NCBI GenBank assembly: GCA_902494935.1
Contig: CABUVH010000018.1
Span: 1-19,937, forward strand
Source: an uncultured Collinsella sp.
GTDB lineage: Bacteria; Actinomycetota; Coriobacteriia; Coriobacteriales; Coriobacteriaceae
Reading direction: 5' to 3'
Length of the DNA: 19,937 bases
Positions 1 to 7,737 of the stretch are shown here, piece after piece (position 1 is the stretch's first letter; each line of letters opens with the position of its first letter). The notes under the pieces are model-generated. The model did no database searches, was not told the origin of the DNA, and saw nothing but the letters and a program-made list of their open reading frames with translations. The position numbers were made by a program, and so were the translations under genes.

Positions 1-5
1 GCCAT
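1..5 (-). CDS. Start of next gene in the purine operon (5' fragment)
   Basis: On the minus strand an ATG at 5-3 follows AAGGGAATCACC, which lies directly after the TAG stop of the ferredoxin gene at 20-18. The AAGGGA is a good ribosome binding site at normal spacing, so another gene of the same operon most likely starts here. Only the first codon and two further bases are inside the window, so the product cannot be named. In related purine clusters the neighbours include molybdenum hydroxylase, hydantoinase and carbamoyltransferase-like genes. Confidence 0.5.
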
Positions 6-17
6 GGTGATTCCCTT

Positions 18-497
18 CTACACGCCGGCGGCAATGCCGGTGCGGTCGTGAATGGCGCCATGCGGGCACACAACCGCGCACATGCCGCACGACAGGCAGT
101 CCGCGCCGTCGATATGGGCGCAGTTGTCCTCGATGCGGATAGCGCCGGCAGGGCACTTTTTAGCGCACATGCCGCAACCGATGCAGCTCGTGTCGCAGAT
201 CTTGCGAGCGATGGCGCCCTTATCGGTGTTGTTGCAGCGCACCAGAATGTTCTGGTAGCCGGGAACGAAGGCAATCACGCGCTGCGGGCACGCCATGCCG
301 CACAGGCCACAGCCCGTGCACTTGGAGCGATCCACGCGGGCGATGCCATCGACCAGCGCAATGGCGCCGTGGGGGCAGGCCGTGACGCAGGCGCCACAGC
401 CAATGCAGCCTTCGCTGCAGCGGGCGTCGCCGCCTGCGGAAGCGCAACCACTTCCGCAGGCAACGTAGGCCACGTTATGTTGAATGGATTTGGCCAT
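18..497 (-). CDS. RnfB-like 4x[4Fe-4S] ferredoxin, purine cluster
   Basis: This is a soluble 159-residue polyferredoxin. It has four complete CxxCxxCxxxCP motifs, at about residues 31-41, 60-70, 105-115 and 134-144, each predicted to hold a [4Fe-4S] cluster. Extra cysteines lie at 14, 18, 27, 88 and 101. The layout of CIGCGxC motifs, the central segment around NNTDKGAIARKIC and the following CIGCGMCAKKCP resemble the C-terminal half of RnfB, but the RnfB membrane anchor is absent and I see no signal peptide. It starts 11 nt after the ygfK stop with a modest AGGCGAG site, so it is probably translated with ygfK. The likely role, inferred from context, is passing electrons between YgfK or a molybdenum hydroxylase and a cellular acceptor. 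The partner is unknown. Confidence 0.85.
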   Translation of the reverse strand: MAKSIQHNVAYVACGSGCASAGGDARCSEGCIGCGACVTACPHGAIALVDGIARVDRSKCTGCGLCGMACPQRVIAFVPGYQNILVRCNNTDKGAIARKICDTSCIGCGMCAKKCPAGAIRIEDNCAHIDGADCLSCGMCAVVCPHGAIHDRTGIAAGV

Positions 498-508
498 AAG
501 AGACTCGC

Positions 509-3508
509 CTATTTCTTAAGAAGGTACGAATAGTTGTCGCGCACGGCCCTGATGGTCAGGCGGACGGCCTCGGGAAGACCGGTGTTGACGGCATCGACCG
601 AGACGGTGCGGACCGTGCCGGCGACGCGAACCTTAAAGTGGTCCTCGTCCACGGCCAGGAAGCCCTCGTTCTCGGAGTTCTCCATGTCCTGCTCGCTCCA
701 GAACAGGGTGAGCTTGTCCTTGTAGGGACGACCCTCCTGGTAGGGGCAGAACACGGCGCAGTTACCGCATTCGTTGCACATGCCGTCGACATGGACGACC
801 TGATGCTTGGCCAGGCCCGGCACCTTAATTGCCACGTTGGCGCGGTTGGGGCACACATCGCAGCAGACCTCGCACACCGAGCCGCAGCCCAGGCAGCGGG
901 TCTTGGTGCAGTTGCGCTTGTCGCGGCAGAGCGTACCCTTGCGCTCGTAGCAGGTGTCCTCGCGGCCGGCCTGCTCGTTGCAGTCGGCGTACTTGTTAAA
1001 GTCCACGCCGGCGATGGCGCGGGCGACCTCGGCGGCGTCGGCGATAGCCTCGACCACGGTGGCCGGACCGCGACGGCAGTCACCGGCAGCCCAAACGCCC
1101 TCGACGCCGGTGGAGGTGGCGGCAAGGCGGCCGCGACGGTCGTGCTCGACGCCCGCGGCGTCGTACAGGCTGGCATCGATGCCCTCGCCCACGGCGCAGA
1201 TCACCGTGGTGGCGGGAAGCTCGACGGTCTCGCCCGTGGCGACGGGGCTGCGGCGGCCGCTTGCATCCGGCTCGCCAAGCCCCATAACGTCGCAGGTCAG
1301 CACGGCGCCGTTGAGTGCCTTGGGCGCCAGCAGCTCGCAGAACTCAACGCCGTCGGCAAGAGCAAGATCAAGCTCTTCCTCGTCGGCGGGCATCTGCTTC
1401 TTGGTGCGACGATACACCAGACGCACGTTCTTCACACCAGCCAGGCGCTTGGCCACGCGAGCCGCATCCATAGCGGTGTTACCGGCGCCAATGACTACGA
1501 CATCCTCGCCCAGCTCGAGCTTCTCGCCCTTCTTGGCGGCCTCGAGGAACTCCAGCACGTCGAGCTCGGCACCCTCGCCCAAGCCCGCAGAGCCGGGCAT
1601 CCAGGCACCGGTGGCCACGACCACGTTGGTAAAGCCCTGGGCCTTGAGCTCTTCAATGGAATCCACGCGAGCATTGAGCTGTACCTTGGCGCCAAAGGCC
1701 AAGCAGAGCTCGGCATCGTGAGAGATATCGTCACTGGCGATACGGAACTCGGGGATCACGTGACGGACCACGCCGCCGAGCGAATCGCGGGCCTCGAAGA
1801 TGGTGACGGGCACGCCGGCACGCGTCAGGAAGAACGCCGTCGCCAGGCCGGCCGGGCCGCCGCCGATAACGGCAACGTTGCGCTCGCCGTCGTTGGCGAT
1901 GGCCTGGGCGCGCAGCTTGGGCAGCACGGCCGTCATGGCCTCGCGGGCGGCCTTGAGCTTGCTGGCGCGGATCTGGGCGCCCTCGGGCTCGTAGAACGCA
2001 CGCTCGCAGGCACGGCCGCAGGGATGCGGGCAGATGGTACCGGTGATGAACGGCAGGGCGTTGCGCTCGATGATGATGTTGAGTGCGTCCTCGTAGCGGC
2101 CCTCGTCAACAGCCGCCAGATAGGCGGGAATATCCTGCTGGATGGGGCAGCTCGTGCGGCACGGCGTGGTAAAGCAGTCGGAAAGCGGGCTCTTGCCGGC
2201 GACCTTGCGGTCGGGCAGCGGGCGCAGCGGCTTCTTGTAGAGCGGGTTGGTGAGCGAGTCGGTCTGGATCGCAGTCACGGCCTCGAGAGAGACGCCCGCG
2301 AACGGCTTGCCATCCAGGTCGGTAAACTCGCCAGCCATCTGGCTAAAGCGCTCGTAGCCACCAGGCTTGAGTACGTCGGTCGCCAGGGTGACGGGCCAAA
2401 TGCCGGCATCGTACAGGGCGCGGATGTTGTAGACCGTAGCACCGCCAGAGTAGCTAATGCGCAGCTTGCCATCGAACTGCTCGGTAATGCGACGGGCGGC
2501 CTCGATGGTCAGCGAGAACAGCGAACGGCCGGACATGTACATCTCGGTGGAGGGCAGCTCGTTCCTCGTCACGTCGACGGGGAACGTGTTGGTCAGCTTG
2601 ACGCCAAACTCCAGGCCGCGCTCGGCACACAGGGCAATCAGACGCTCAAACATGGGCACAGCGTCGACCCACTGCAGATCCTCGCGGAAGTGCGTGTCAT
2701 CGAAGACGATGTAGTCGAAGCCCAGCTCGTTGAGGCGCTGGCGAGCAAACTCATAGCCCAGCAGCGTGGGGTTGCACTTGATGTAGGTGTTGAGACCCTT
2801 CTCGGTAATCAGATAGGTCGCGATGCGCTCGATCTCCGCCGGCGGGCAGCCATGCAGCGTGGACTCGGTAATGGAGTTGGAGACGCGCGCCGGGATGGAC
2901 TCGACAAACGCGGCATCGACATTCTCAAACTTGTCCAGGTTGGCGAGCGCCCACGTGCGGCACTCGTTCCAAACCTCGGAGCCGCTGGCGTCCTTCATGC
3001 CCTCAATGTACGCATCGACCTTGGGGCTCTTGATGCCCTCGAGGTCATAACCCACGGACATGTTGAAGACAAAACCATCCGGGCTGCCCAGGCCGTACTC
3101 GCGAGCGATCAGGTGGCAGGCAAACCATGCCTTCACGTACTCGGCAAAGGCCTGCGGAACCTCGAGCTCGGTCGACCACTCGCAGTTGTAGCACTCGTCC
3201 TGCGCCACAATGCAGGGCTTGTTGACACACTTGGAGAGCTCCTCGCCGTCCATAACCTGAACGGTCTTGAGCTCAAAGAAGCGGGAACCGGCCACGTAGG
3301 ATGCCACAATGTTCTGGGCCAACTGCGTATTGGGACCGGCGGCCGGGCCAAACGGAGTCTCGATGCGCTCGTCAAAAATGGGAAGCGCGCCCTCCTGGTT
3401 GGTCGTGACCATCTTGCGCACGCCAAAGACGGCGCCCTGAGTCTTGTGCTCCTCGATGATCCAGTTCATCAGCTGCGAAAACGGGATCGGCCTCATGATG
3501 TCGCTCAT
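509..3508 (-). CDS. ygfK: YgfK-type iron-sulfur flavoprotein (annotated as putative selenate reductase subunit)
   Basis: This 999-residue multidomain redox protein has the length and layout of the YgfK family (about 1030 residues in E. coli). Residues 1-420 form a dihydroorotate-dehydrogenase-like barrel with a cysteine group at 94-109. A GltD-like helical Fe-S section follows (CFTTPCRTSCP at 445-455, CPHPCGRACE at 493-502). Next come an FAD motif GGGPAG at 549-554, an NAD(P) motif GAGNTA at 674-679 and a second FAD motif, VWAAGDC, near 805-811. A cysteine-rich C terminus (853-921) ends in CNECGNCAVFCP. The start at 3508 was chosen because AGAGAGGAA lies just upstream; an in-frame ATG 41 codons earlier lacks such a site. 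The selenate-reductase name is historical. Neighbouring ssnA and permease genes point to electron transfer in purine catabolism. Confidence 0.93.
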   Translation of the reverse strand: MSDIMRPIPFSQLMNWIIEEHKTQGAVFGVRKMVTTNQEGALPIFDERIETPFGPAAGPNTQLAQNIVASYVAGSRFFELKTVQVMDGEELSKCVNKPCIVAQDECYNCEWSTELEVPQAFAEYVKAWFACHLIAREYGLGSPDGFVFNMSVGYDLEGIKSPKVDAYIEGMKDASGSEVWNECRTWALANLDKFENVDAAFVESIPARVSNSITESTLHGCPPAEIERIATYLITEKGLNTYIKCNPTLLGYEFARQRLNELGFDYIVFDDTHFREDLQWVDAVPMFERLIALCAERGLEFGVKLTNTFPVDVTRNELPSTEMYMSGRSLFSLTIEAARRITEQFDGKLRISYSGGATVYNIRALYDAGIWPVTLATDVLKPGGYERFSQMAGEFTDLDGKPFAGVSLEAVTAIQTDSLTNPLYKKPLRPLPDRKVAGKSPLSDCFTTPCRTSCPIQQDIPAYLAAVDEGRYEDALNIIIERNALPFITGTICPHPCGRACERAFYEPEGAQIRASKLKAAREAMTAVLPKLRAQAIANDGERNVAVIGGGPAGLATAFFLTRAGVPVTIFEARDSLGGVVRHVIPEFRIASDDISHDAELCLAFGAKVQLNARVDSIEELKAQGFTNVVVATGAWMPGSAGLGEGAELDVLEFLEAAKKGEKLELGEDVVVIGAGNTAMDAARVAKRLAGVKNVRLVYRRTKKQMPADEEELDLALADGVEFCELLAPKALNGAVLTCDVMGLGEPDASGRRSPVATGETVELPATTVICAVGEGIDASLYDAAGVEHDRRGRLAATSTGVEGVWAAGDCRRGPATVVEAIADAAEVARAIAGVDFNKYADCNEQAGREDTCYERKGTLCRDKRNCTKTRCLGCGSVCEVCCDVCPNRANVAIKVPGLAKHQVVHVDGMCNECGNCAVFCPYQEGRPYKDKLTLFWSEQDMENSENEGFLAVDEDHFKVRVAGTVRTVSVDAVNTGLPEAVRLTIRAVRDNYSYLLKK

Positions 3509-3657
3509 AATGAGTTCCTCTCTGTAACGCCCGGCGAGACCGCGCGGCGGGCGCAAATACGGTGTAGCGCTAGCACAGCGCCGGCGACCCCGCGGAGGCC
3601 GCCTATGCGCGCGCCGGATGTGGCGAAACATCCGACGCGCGCGAATCTACTTGTGAA
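3509..3657 (-). other. ssnA-ygfK intercistronic region with strong hairpin
   Basis: This 149-nt gap is extremely GC-rich. It contains CGGATGT (3615-3621) paired with ACATCCG (3628-3634) around a 6-nt loop, and the stem is lengthened by GCGC-repeat arms on both sides (3607-3614 and 3636-3643). No T-run follows on the minus strand, so it does not look like an intrinsic terminator. An mRNA processing or stability hairpin is more likely. No coding potential of its own is apparent. Confidence 0.6.
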
Positions 3658-5013
3658 TTAGTAGGTGCGATCGTTGAGCGTGCTCCAGAGCTTCTTGGAC
3701 TCGGCCATGGTCCACGCGTTGATCTTGTCCTCATCAATGCCAACGAACTCGCGATCCTTGTACAGGACCTTGCCGTTGATGATGGTGGTGCGGCAGTTTT
3801 TGCCCATCATGCCAAAGAGCATGTGGCCGTCGATATTCTCCTCGCTCAGCGGCGTAAAGGGCTTGTAGTCCATAACGATGACGTCGGCGGCAGCGCCGGC
3901 CTCGAGCACGCCGAGCTTGCGATCGAAGTACTTGCTCGCCATCTTGGCGTTGTTCTCGAACAGCATCGTCATGGCCTCGCACCAGCCCACGTTGGGCATG
4001 GCGGCGTTGTGGCGCTGAATAATCAGGAAGACCTTAAGGCTCTCGAGCATATCGTGGGTGTAGGCGTCGGTGCCCATGCACACGGGGATGCCGCGGAGGA
4101 AGAACTCGAGCACGGGGGCGCAGCCCACGGCGTTGCCCATATTGGATTCGGGGTTGTTGACCAGCCAAGTGCCGGACTCCTTGACGATATCCATCTCGGC
4201 AGGCGTCACGTGGATGCAGTGGCCCAGCATGGTGTCGGGACCCAGCAGGTTGTGCTGCAGCAGGCGCTCGACGGGGCTGATGCCACCGCGGTTGAGGCGG
4301 GAGTCCCACACGTCGTTCATGCCCTCGCACACATGGATGTGGAAGCCGGTCAGGCCGTTGTTGGCCTCGGCCATCTTATCCATGGTCTCGTCCGAAAGCG
4401 TAAAGGTGGCATGTCCGCCAAACATGGCGGCGATCATATGGTTGTCGTTATCGCGACGCTCCTTGGCGGCCCACTGGGCAAATTCGGCGTTCTCGGCAAT
4501 GGCCTGGTCGCATTTTTCCTGGCCGCGGCGATCGGAGACCTCGTAGCACAGGCACGAACGCATGCCCAGCTCCTGAGCTGCATCCTTAATGGTAAAGAGG
4601 CTTCCCGGAATCTCGCAGAAGCTCGCATGGTGATCGAAGATCGTGGTGACGCCGTCGCGGATGGAATCCAGAATCGTGGCATAGGCGCTGGCCTTGGTGC
4701 CGTCGAGCGTCAGGTTGTCGTCGATCTTCCACCACTGCTGCTCAAGATTCTCCAGGAAGTTGGTGGGGTTGCAGCCCTTAATGGCAAGGCCGCGGGCCAG
4801 ACCCGAGTAGATGTGGGTGTGGCAGTTGATAAGTCCGGGCATGATGAGGTTGCCCTGGGCGTCGACGTACTCGGCATCCGGGTACTTGGCCTTGAGCTCG
4901 CGCTCGGGGCCCACTTCGACGATCGTATCTCCGTCAATGGCGACCGCACCGTTGGGAATGAACGGAGTCTGAGCGTTGCGGGTAAAGACGGAACCGTTAG
5001 CGACCAGAAGCAT
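3658..5013 (-). CDS. ssnA: SsnA-type metal-dependent aminohydrolase
   Basis: This 451-residue amidohydrolase-superfamily enzyme matches the SsnA / guanine-deaminase-like branch. Visible metal and catalytic residues are the HTH pair H65/H67 after LIMPGLIN, HVCE (H227, E230), HCIHVT (H265/H268) and the metal Asp in MGTDAY (D316). NNPESNMGNAVG near 287-298 is the typical substrate-loop motif. The family hydrolyses or deaminates amino-bearing heterocycles, and SsnA genes travel with ygfK and selenium-dependent molybdenum hydroxylases in purine clusters. The exact substrate cannot be read from sequence. The start at 5013 is preferred over an ATG six codons earlier because AAGGGAG sits 7 nt upstream of it. 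It lies between the permease and ygfK genes in one operon. Confidence 0.92.
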   Translation of the reverse strand: MLLVANGSVFTRNAQTPFIPNGAVAIDGDTIVEVGPERELKAKYPDAEYVDAQGNLIMPGLINCHTHIYSGLARGLAIKGCNPTNFLENLEQQWWKIDDNLTLDGTKASAYATILDSIRDGVTTIFDHHASFCEIPGSLFTIKDAAQELGMRSCLCYEVSDRRGQEKCDQAIAENAEFAQWAAKERRDNDNHMIAAMFGGHATFTLSDETMDKMAEANNGLTGFHIHVCEGMNDVWDSRLNRGGISPVERLLQHNLLGPDTMLGHCIHVTPAEMDIVKESGTWLVNNPESNMGNAVGCAPVLEFFLRGIPVCMGTDAYTHDMLESLKVFLIIQRHNAAMPNVGWCEAMTMLFENNAKMASKYFDRKLGVLEAGAAADVIVMDYKPFTPLSEENIDGHMLFGMMGKNCRTTIINGKVLYKDREFVGIDEDKINAWTMAESKKLWSTLNDRTY

Positions 5014-5209
5014 AAATGCTCCCTTCAACATCAGGGGCGGGGTTTGACACCTCTGACATGGCGGAAGTGCGAAGCGCCGGCCTACACCGGAAACGGGCCC
5101 TCTCCCGTCAACGCTTCACCAAAGGGACGAGCCCTTTGAAGTGCGGCTTGGCGCCGCATGGTGCCGGCGGACGAGGCGATGCGTCCGCCGGCGAATAGCA
5201 CCGAATTGG
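5014..5209 (-). other. Permease-ssnA intercistronic region with three hairpins
   Basis: This 196-nt gap holds three clean inverted repeats in a row. GCCGGCGGAC (5163-5172) pairs with GTCCGCCGGC (5183-5192). TGCGGC (5142-5147) pairs with GCCGCA (5153-5158). CAAAGGG (5120-5126) pairs with CCCTTTG (5132-5138). None is followed by a T-run on the minus strand. They may separate the abundance of the permease message from that of the enzymes through processing or attenuation. No gene is seen here. Confidence 0.6.
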
Positions 5210-6604
5210 TTACTTCTTGCTCTCGGGCAGGACCAGATTCACAGCGGCATCCTTGGCGGCATCGATGTGCTGAGCCACGACCGGCGTCTGCGGAAGGATC
5301 AGGTTGAGCACGATGGCCATGATGGCGGTGGGGGTTACGGCGTTGGAGCCGATGACGGTGGACACCCAGGTGGGCATGCCCTCGCCGGCAAGGCAACCGC
5401 TGGCCATCCAGATACCCAAGCCAAAGACAACGGAGGTGCCGACGATGGTGGTGGTGCGCTGCGTGAGGCCCTCGCGGGTGAACATGCGCACACCGTTCAT
5501 GGTGATGGTGCCAAAGACGCCGACGGTCGCGCCGCCGATAACAGGCTGCGGGATGGCGGAGAGCACGGCAGAGAGCTGCGGGAACAGACCGGCGATGGCA
5601 AAGACGGCCGCGATGATCACAAAGACCCACTTGTTGACGACCTTGTTGGAGCAGATGATGCCCACGTTCTGGCCAAGGGCGCTGGTGGGAAGACCGCCCA
5701 GCAGGCCGCCGACCATAGAAGTGAGGCCCTGGGACACGATAGCGCCGGAGAGCTCGCGCTCGGTGGGCATACGGTCGATGGAGCCCAGGCAGGCGGCGGA
5801 GACGTCACCGATAACCTGGATGGCAACCATGGGGAACACGACGGCGAGGGTAATGCAGACCTCGGGATCAAACTCGAGCGCGTAGGGCATGAGCTTGGGA
5901 AGAGCGAAGACCTGAGCGGTGGCGACGCTGGAGAAGTCGATCATGCCAAAGGGGATCGAAACGATCATGCCAACGATCATACCAAAGAACACGGATCCCA
6001 GCTTGAGCGTGCCCTTGCCAAAGTTGGCGAGCGCGAAGACGACGGCGAAGGTGATAAGAGCGACGCACCATGCCTGCGGGGTGCCCCACAACGGCGTGCC
6101 CATGCCACCGGCCATGTATTTGACGGCCGTGGGATAGAGAGAGACGCCAATGGAGAAGATGACCGTGCCGGTCACGACGGGCGGGAACAGCCACTTAATC
6201 TTGCTGTAGGCCAGACCAAAGAGGACCGCGACGGCACCGCCAACGATCTCGCCGCCCAGCAGCGCGCCAAAACTAAAGCCCGAGGCGCCCATGGCCTGAA
6301 GGGCCGGCAGGAACGCGAACGAAACGCCCATGACGATGGGCAGGCCGCCGCCAATGCGACGGAAGGGAGCGAAGGCCTGAAGGGCCGTGTCGATCGCCGA
6401 AAGAATGAGTGCAACCTGAATGATGTCGGTGCTCTGCTGGCTATTAAAGCCGTAGACGCCGGCCATGATGACCGCCGGGGTAATGATGCCGGCAAACGAT
6501 GCCAGTACATGCTGAAGGGCACACGGGATCATTTCCTTAACGGGCGGCATGCCTTCGCGAGTGAACAGGGCTTCAGTGCCGTTCGTAACCGTCTCCTGGG
6601 TCAT
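5210..6604 (-). CDS. NCS2-family xanthine/uracil-type permease
   Basis: This 464-residue integral membrane transporter has the hydrophobic pattern of the NCS2 (nucleobase-cation symporter 2) family, usually 14 membrane segments. Family marks are LQHVLASF in the first segment (His32), GGxPIVMGVSFAF near 86-98, a GSVFFGMIVG stretch near 203-212 and the QNVGIICSNKVVNK signature at 312-325 (XanQ/UraA-type QNxG motif). The TM8 position that is normally Glu in XanQ and UraA (E-x-x-G-D/H) appears to be Gln263 here (QVIGD). The start at 6604 has a GGTGG site just upstream; an upstream in-frame ATG lacks one. It is the first gene of the purine operon, so xanthine, urate or a related purine is the probable cargo. 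Confidence 0.92.
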   Translation of the reverse strand: MTQETVTNGTEALFTREGMPPVKEMIPCALQHVLASFAGIITPAVIMAGVYGFNSQQSTDIIQVALILSAIDTALQAFAPFRRIGGGLPIVMGVSFAFLPALQAMGASGFSFGALLGGEIVGGAVAVLFGLAYSKIKWLFPPVVTGTVIFSIGVSLYPTAVKYMAGGMGTPLWGTPQAWCVALITFAVVFALANFGKGTLKLGSVFFGMIVGMIVSIPFGMIDFSSVATAQVFALPKLMPYALEFDPEVCITLAVVFPMVAIQVIGDVSAACLGSIDRMPTERELSGAIVSQGLTSMVGGLLGGLPTSALGQNVGIICSNKVVNKWVFVIIAAVFAIAGLFPQLSAVLSAIPQPVIGGATVGVFGTITMNGVRMFTREGLTQRTTTIVGTSVVFGLGIWMASGCLAGEGMPTWVSTVIGSNAVTPTAIMAIVLNLILPQTPVVAQHIDAAKDAAVNLVLPESKK

Positions 6605-6691
6605 TTGACCACCAATCCTCGAAATAGTTGTTTTCGCATCTAACGCTCTATTGTGACGCAGTGCGGGGTTGAGGTTGTGCCTTCGTTGCAT

Positions 6692-6720
6692 ATCGTATTA
6701 AAGATGATTCTCATTCTCAA
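6692..6720 (-). promoter_or_regulatory. Candidate promoter of the purine operon
   Basis: On the minus strand TTGAGA (6720-6715, five of six to the -35 consensus) is followed after exactly 17 bases by TACGAT (6697-6692, four of six to the -10 consensus). Transcription would start near 6685, leaving a leader of about 80 nt before the permease ATG. It lies in an AT-rich island that contrasts with the surrounding GC-rich genes. Confidence 0.5.
6705..6719. promoter_or_regulatory. Fur-box-like sequence inside the promoter spacer
   Basis: TGATTCTCATTCTCA matches the 7-1-7 Fur consensus at 11 of 14 defined positions and falls between the -35 and -10 elements of the candidate operon promoter, where a repressor would block transcription. 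Several genes of this operon encode iron-sulfur proteins, so iron control would make sense. The match could still be chance in AT-rich DNA. Confidence 0.3.
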
Positions 6721-6956
6721 TAATAATTTTTTGTTATCAGACTATTCTTCAGCTGAGATAATGCATTTCCGCAGGTCAGGAAAGTGTCTGGTCAAAATGA
6801 CATCTAACTTTTCTTTTGGTCGACCGTTTACCGCTAAATTCCTACCGTTCGTCTGTATTACGCAATGTACCTGCGGATATACGAGTCAATAGACACCGTG
6901 TTACCATGAGAAAAAATTGTTATGAACATTTCCGATTTCACCCAAAGGAGTTGCCC
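6721..6956. promoter_or_regulatory. Rest of the divergent regulatory region
   Basis: This is the gene-free AT-rich stretch between the purine operon and the regulator. It contains TTATC (6734-6738) opposite GATAA (6757-6761) and an 8-bp palindrome TCAGCTGA (6749-6756). These are candidate operator half-sites for the divergent regulator. I see no convincing plus-strand promoter hexamers, although the regulator must have a promoter here. Confidence 0.4.
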
Positions 6957-7613
6957 GTGAACGAGACCGTACGCCGCTTTTTGCCGATGGTCGATTTCCT
7001 GGAGCAGGTACTCGGTAAGAACAGCGAAATCGTCCTGCACGATTTCTCGGATCCCGACCACGCCATCGTCGATATTCGCAACGGCATCGTGAGCGGCCGT
7101 AAGGTCGGCGGTCCCGCCACCGATCTGGCACTCAAGATCATGCACGATGGTAAATATCGCGATCTGCCGTTCATTACGGGCTACGAAGGCCGCGGTGCCG
7201 GTGGCAAGACGCTGGAGTCGGCGACGTACTTCATTCGCGAGGACGGCGAGATCGTCGGCATGCTCTGCGTCAACACCGATCTTTCGGCCTTGCGCAACAT
7301 CAGTGCCATGGCCCAGCAGCTTATGGCCTGCTTTGACGCCGCTCCCGCACGCACCGAGCCCTCCCCCATCGAGGTCGAAAGCCTTTCGGAGTCCACGCAG
7401 GAGCTCATCGACCGCAGTATTTCCGAGCTGCTGAGCGCTCGCGGGCTGGATGTGACGTCGCTTGGTCAAAGCGACCGCGTGGACGTCATTCGCCACCTCA
7501 ACGGCAACGGAGTGTTCATGCTCAAGGGCGCCGTAGCCTGCGCCGCCACCGCGCTGGGCATCTCGGAGCCCAGCGTCTACCGCTACCTGCAAAAAGTCCG
7601 CAAGGAAGGCTAA
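6957..7613 (+). CDS. YheO/DauR-type PAS and helix-turn-helix transcriptional regulator
   Basis: This 218-residue protein has an N-terminal YheO-like PAS domain, about residues 5-115. It is recognised by LHDFSDPDHAIVDIRNG, SGRKVGGPATDLAL and the GEIVGMLCVNTDLS end. The C-terminal helix-turn-helix, about 170-215, carries CAATALGISEPSVYRYLQKV, the pattern of the DauR-like family. A GTG start at 6957 was chosen because AAAGGAG ends 6 nt upstream; an ATG at 6906 in the same frame has no such site. It is divergent from the purine operon, which makes it the likely sensor/controller of that operon, with a small ligand bound by the PAS domain. This is inference from position. DauR itself responds to D-arginine metabolism, so the ligand cannot be assumed. 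Confidence 0.85.
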   Translation: MNETVRRFLPMVDFLEQVLGKNSEIVLHDFSDPDHAIVDIRNGIVSGRKVGGPATDLALKIMHDGKYRDLPFITGYEGRGAGGKTLESATYFIREDGEIVGMLCVNTDLSALRNISAMAQQLMACFDAAPARTEPSPIEVESLSESTQELIDRSISELLSARGLDVTSLGQSDRVDVIRHLNGNGVFMLKGAVACAATALGISEPSVYRYLQKVRKEG

Positions 7614-7626
7614 CCCGCTGACTCCT

Positions 7627-7655
7627 TGGGGACGGAGGAAAACGGATCATTTTTG
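7627..7655 (+). repeat. Dispersed TGGGGAC-type intergenic repeat, copy A
   Basis: A 29-nt stretch starting TGGGGACGGAGG and ending CGGATCATTTTTG matches 8361-8389 at 26 of 29 positions. The CGGATCATTTT part also occurs inverted at 8316-8330. It lies just after the regulator gene and before the shared terminator. Confidence 0.75.
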
Positions 7656-7670
7656 TCGCATCGCTTGACA

Positions 7671-7708
7671 AAAGACCCTGCAGTTCACACGCACTGCAGG
7701 GTCTTTTT
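7671..7708. terminator. Bidirectional terminator between the regulator and ridA
   Basis: GACCCTGCAG (7674-7683) and CTGCAGGGTC (7694-7703) form a perfect 10-bp stem with a 10-nt loop. The stem is flanked by an A-run on the left and a T-run on the right, so it can terminate both convergent genes. Confidence 0.9.
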
Positions 7709-7737
7709 GCATGTTATGTTTAGTTGTTGCCAACGCC

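Noticed and set aside
509..3508. Selenoprotein or genuine selenate reductase in ygfK
   Set aside because: The frame has no in-frame TGA before its stop and the name is historical; domains indicate an electron-transfer flavoprotein, not a molybdenum selenate reductase.
638..3661. Very long open frame on the plus strand opposite ygfK
   Set aside because: It is a GC-driven shadow: low-complexity Gly/Ala/Val/Leu-rich protein with no recognisable domain, fully opposite a gene with clear motifs.
3628..5139. Frameshift or missing domain in ssnA
   Set aside because: All metal-binding motifs are present in order in one 451-residue frame of normal length.
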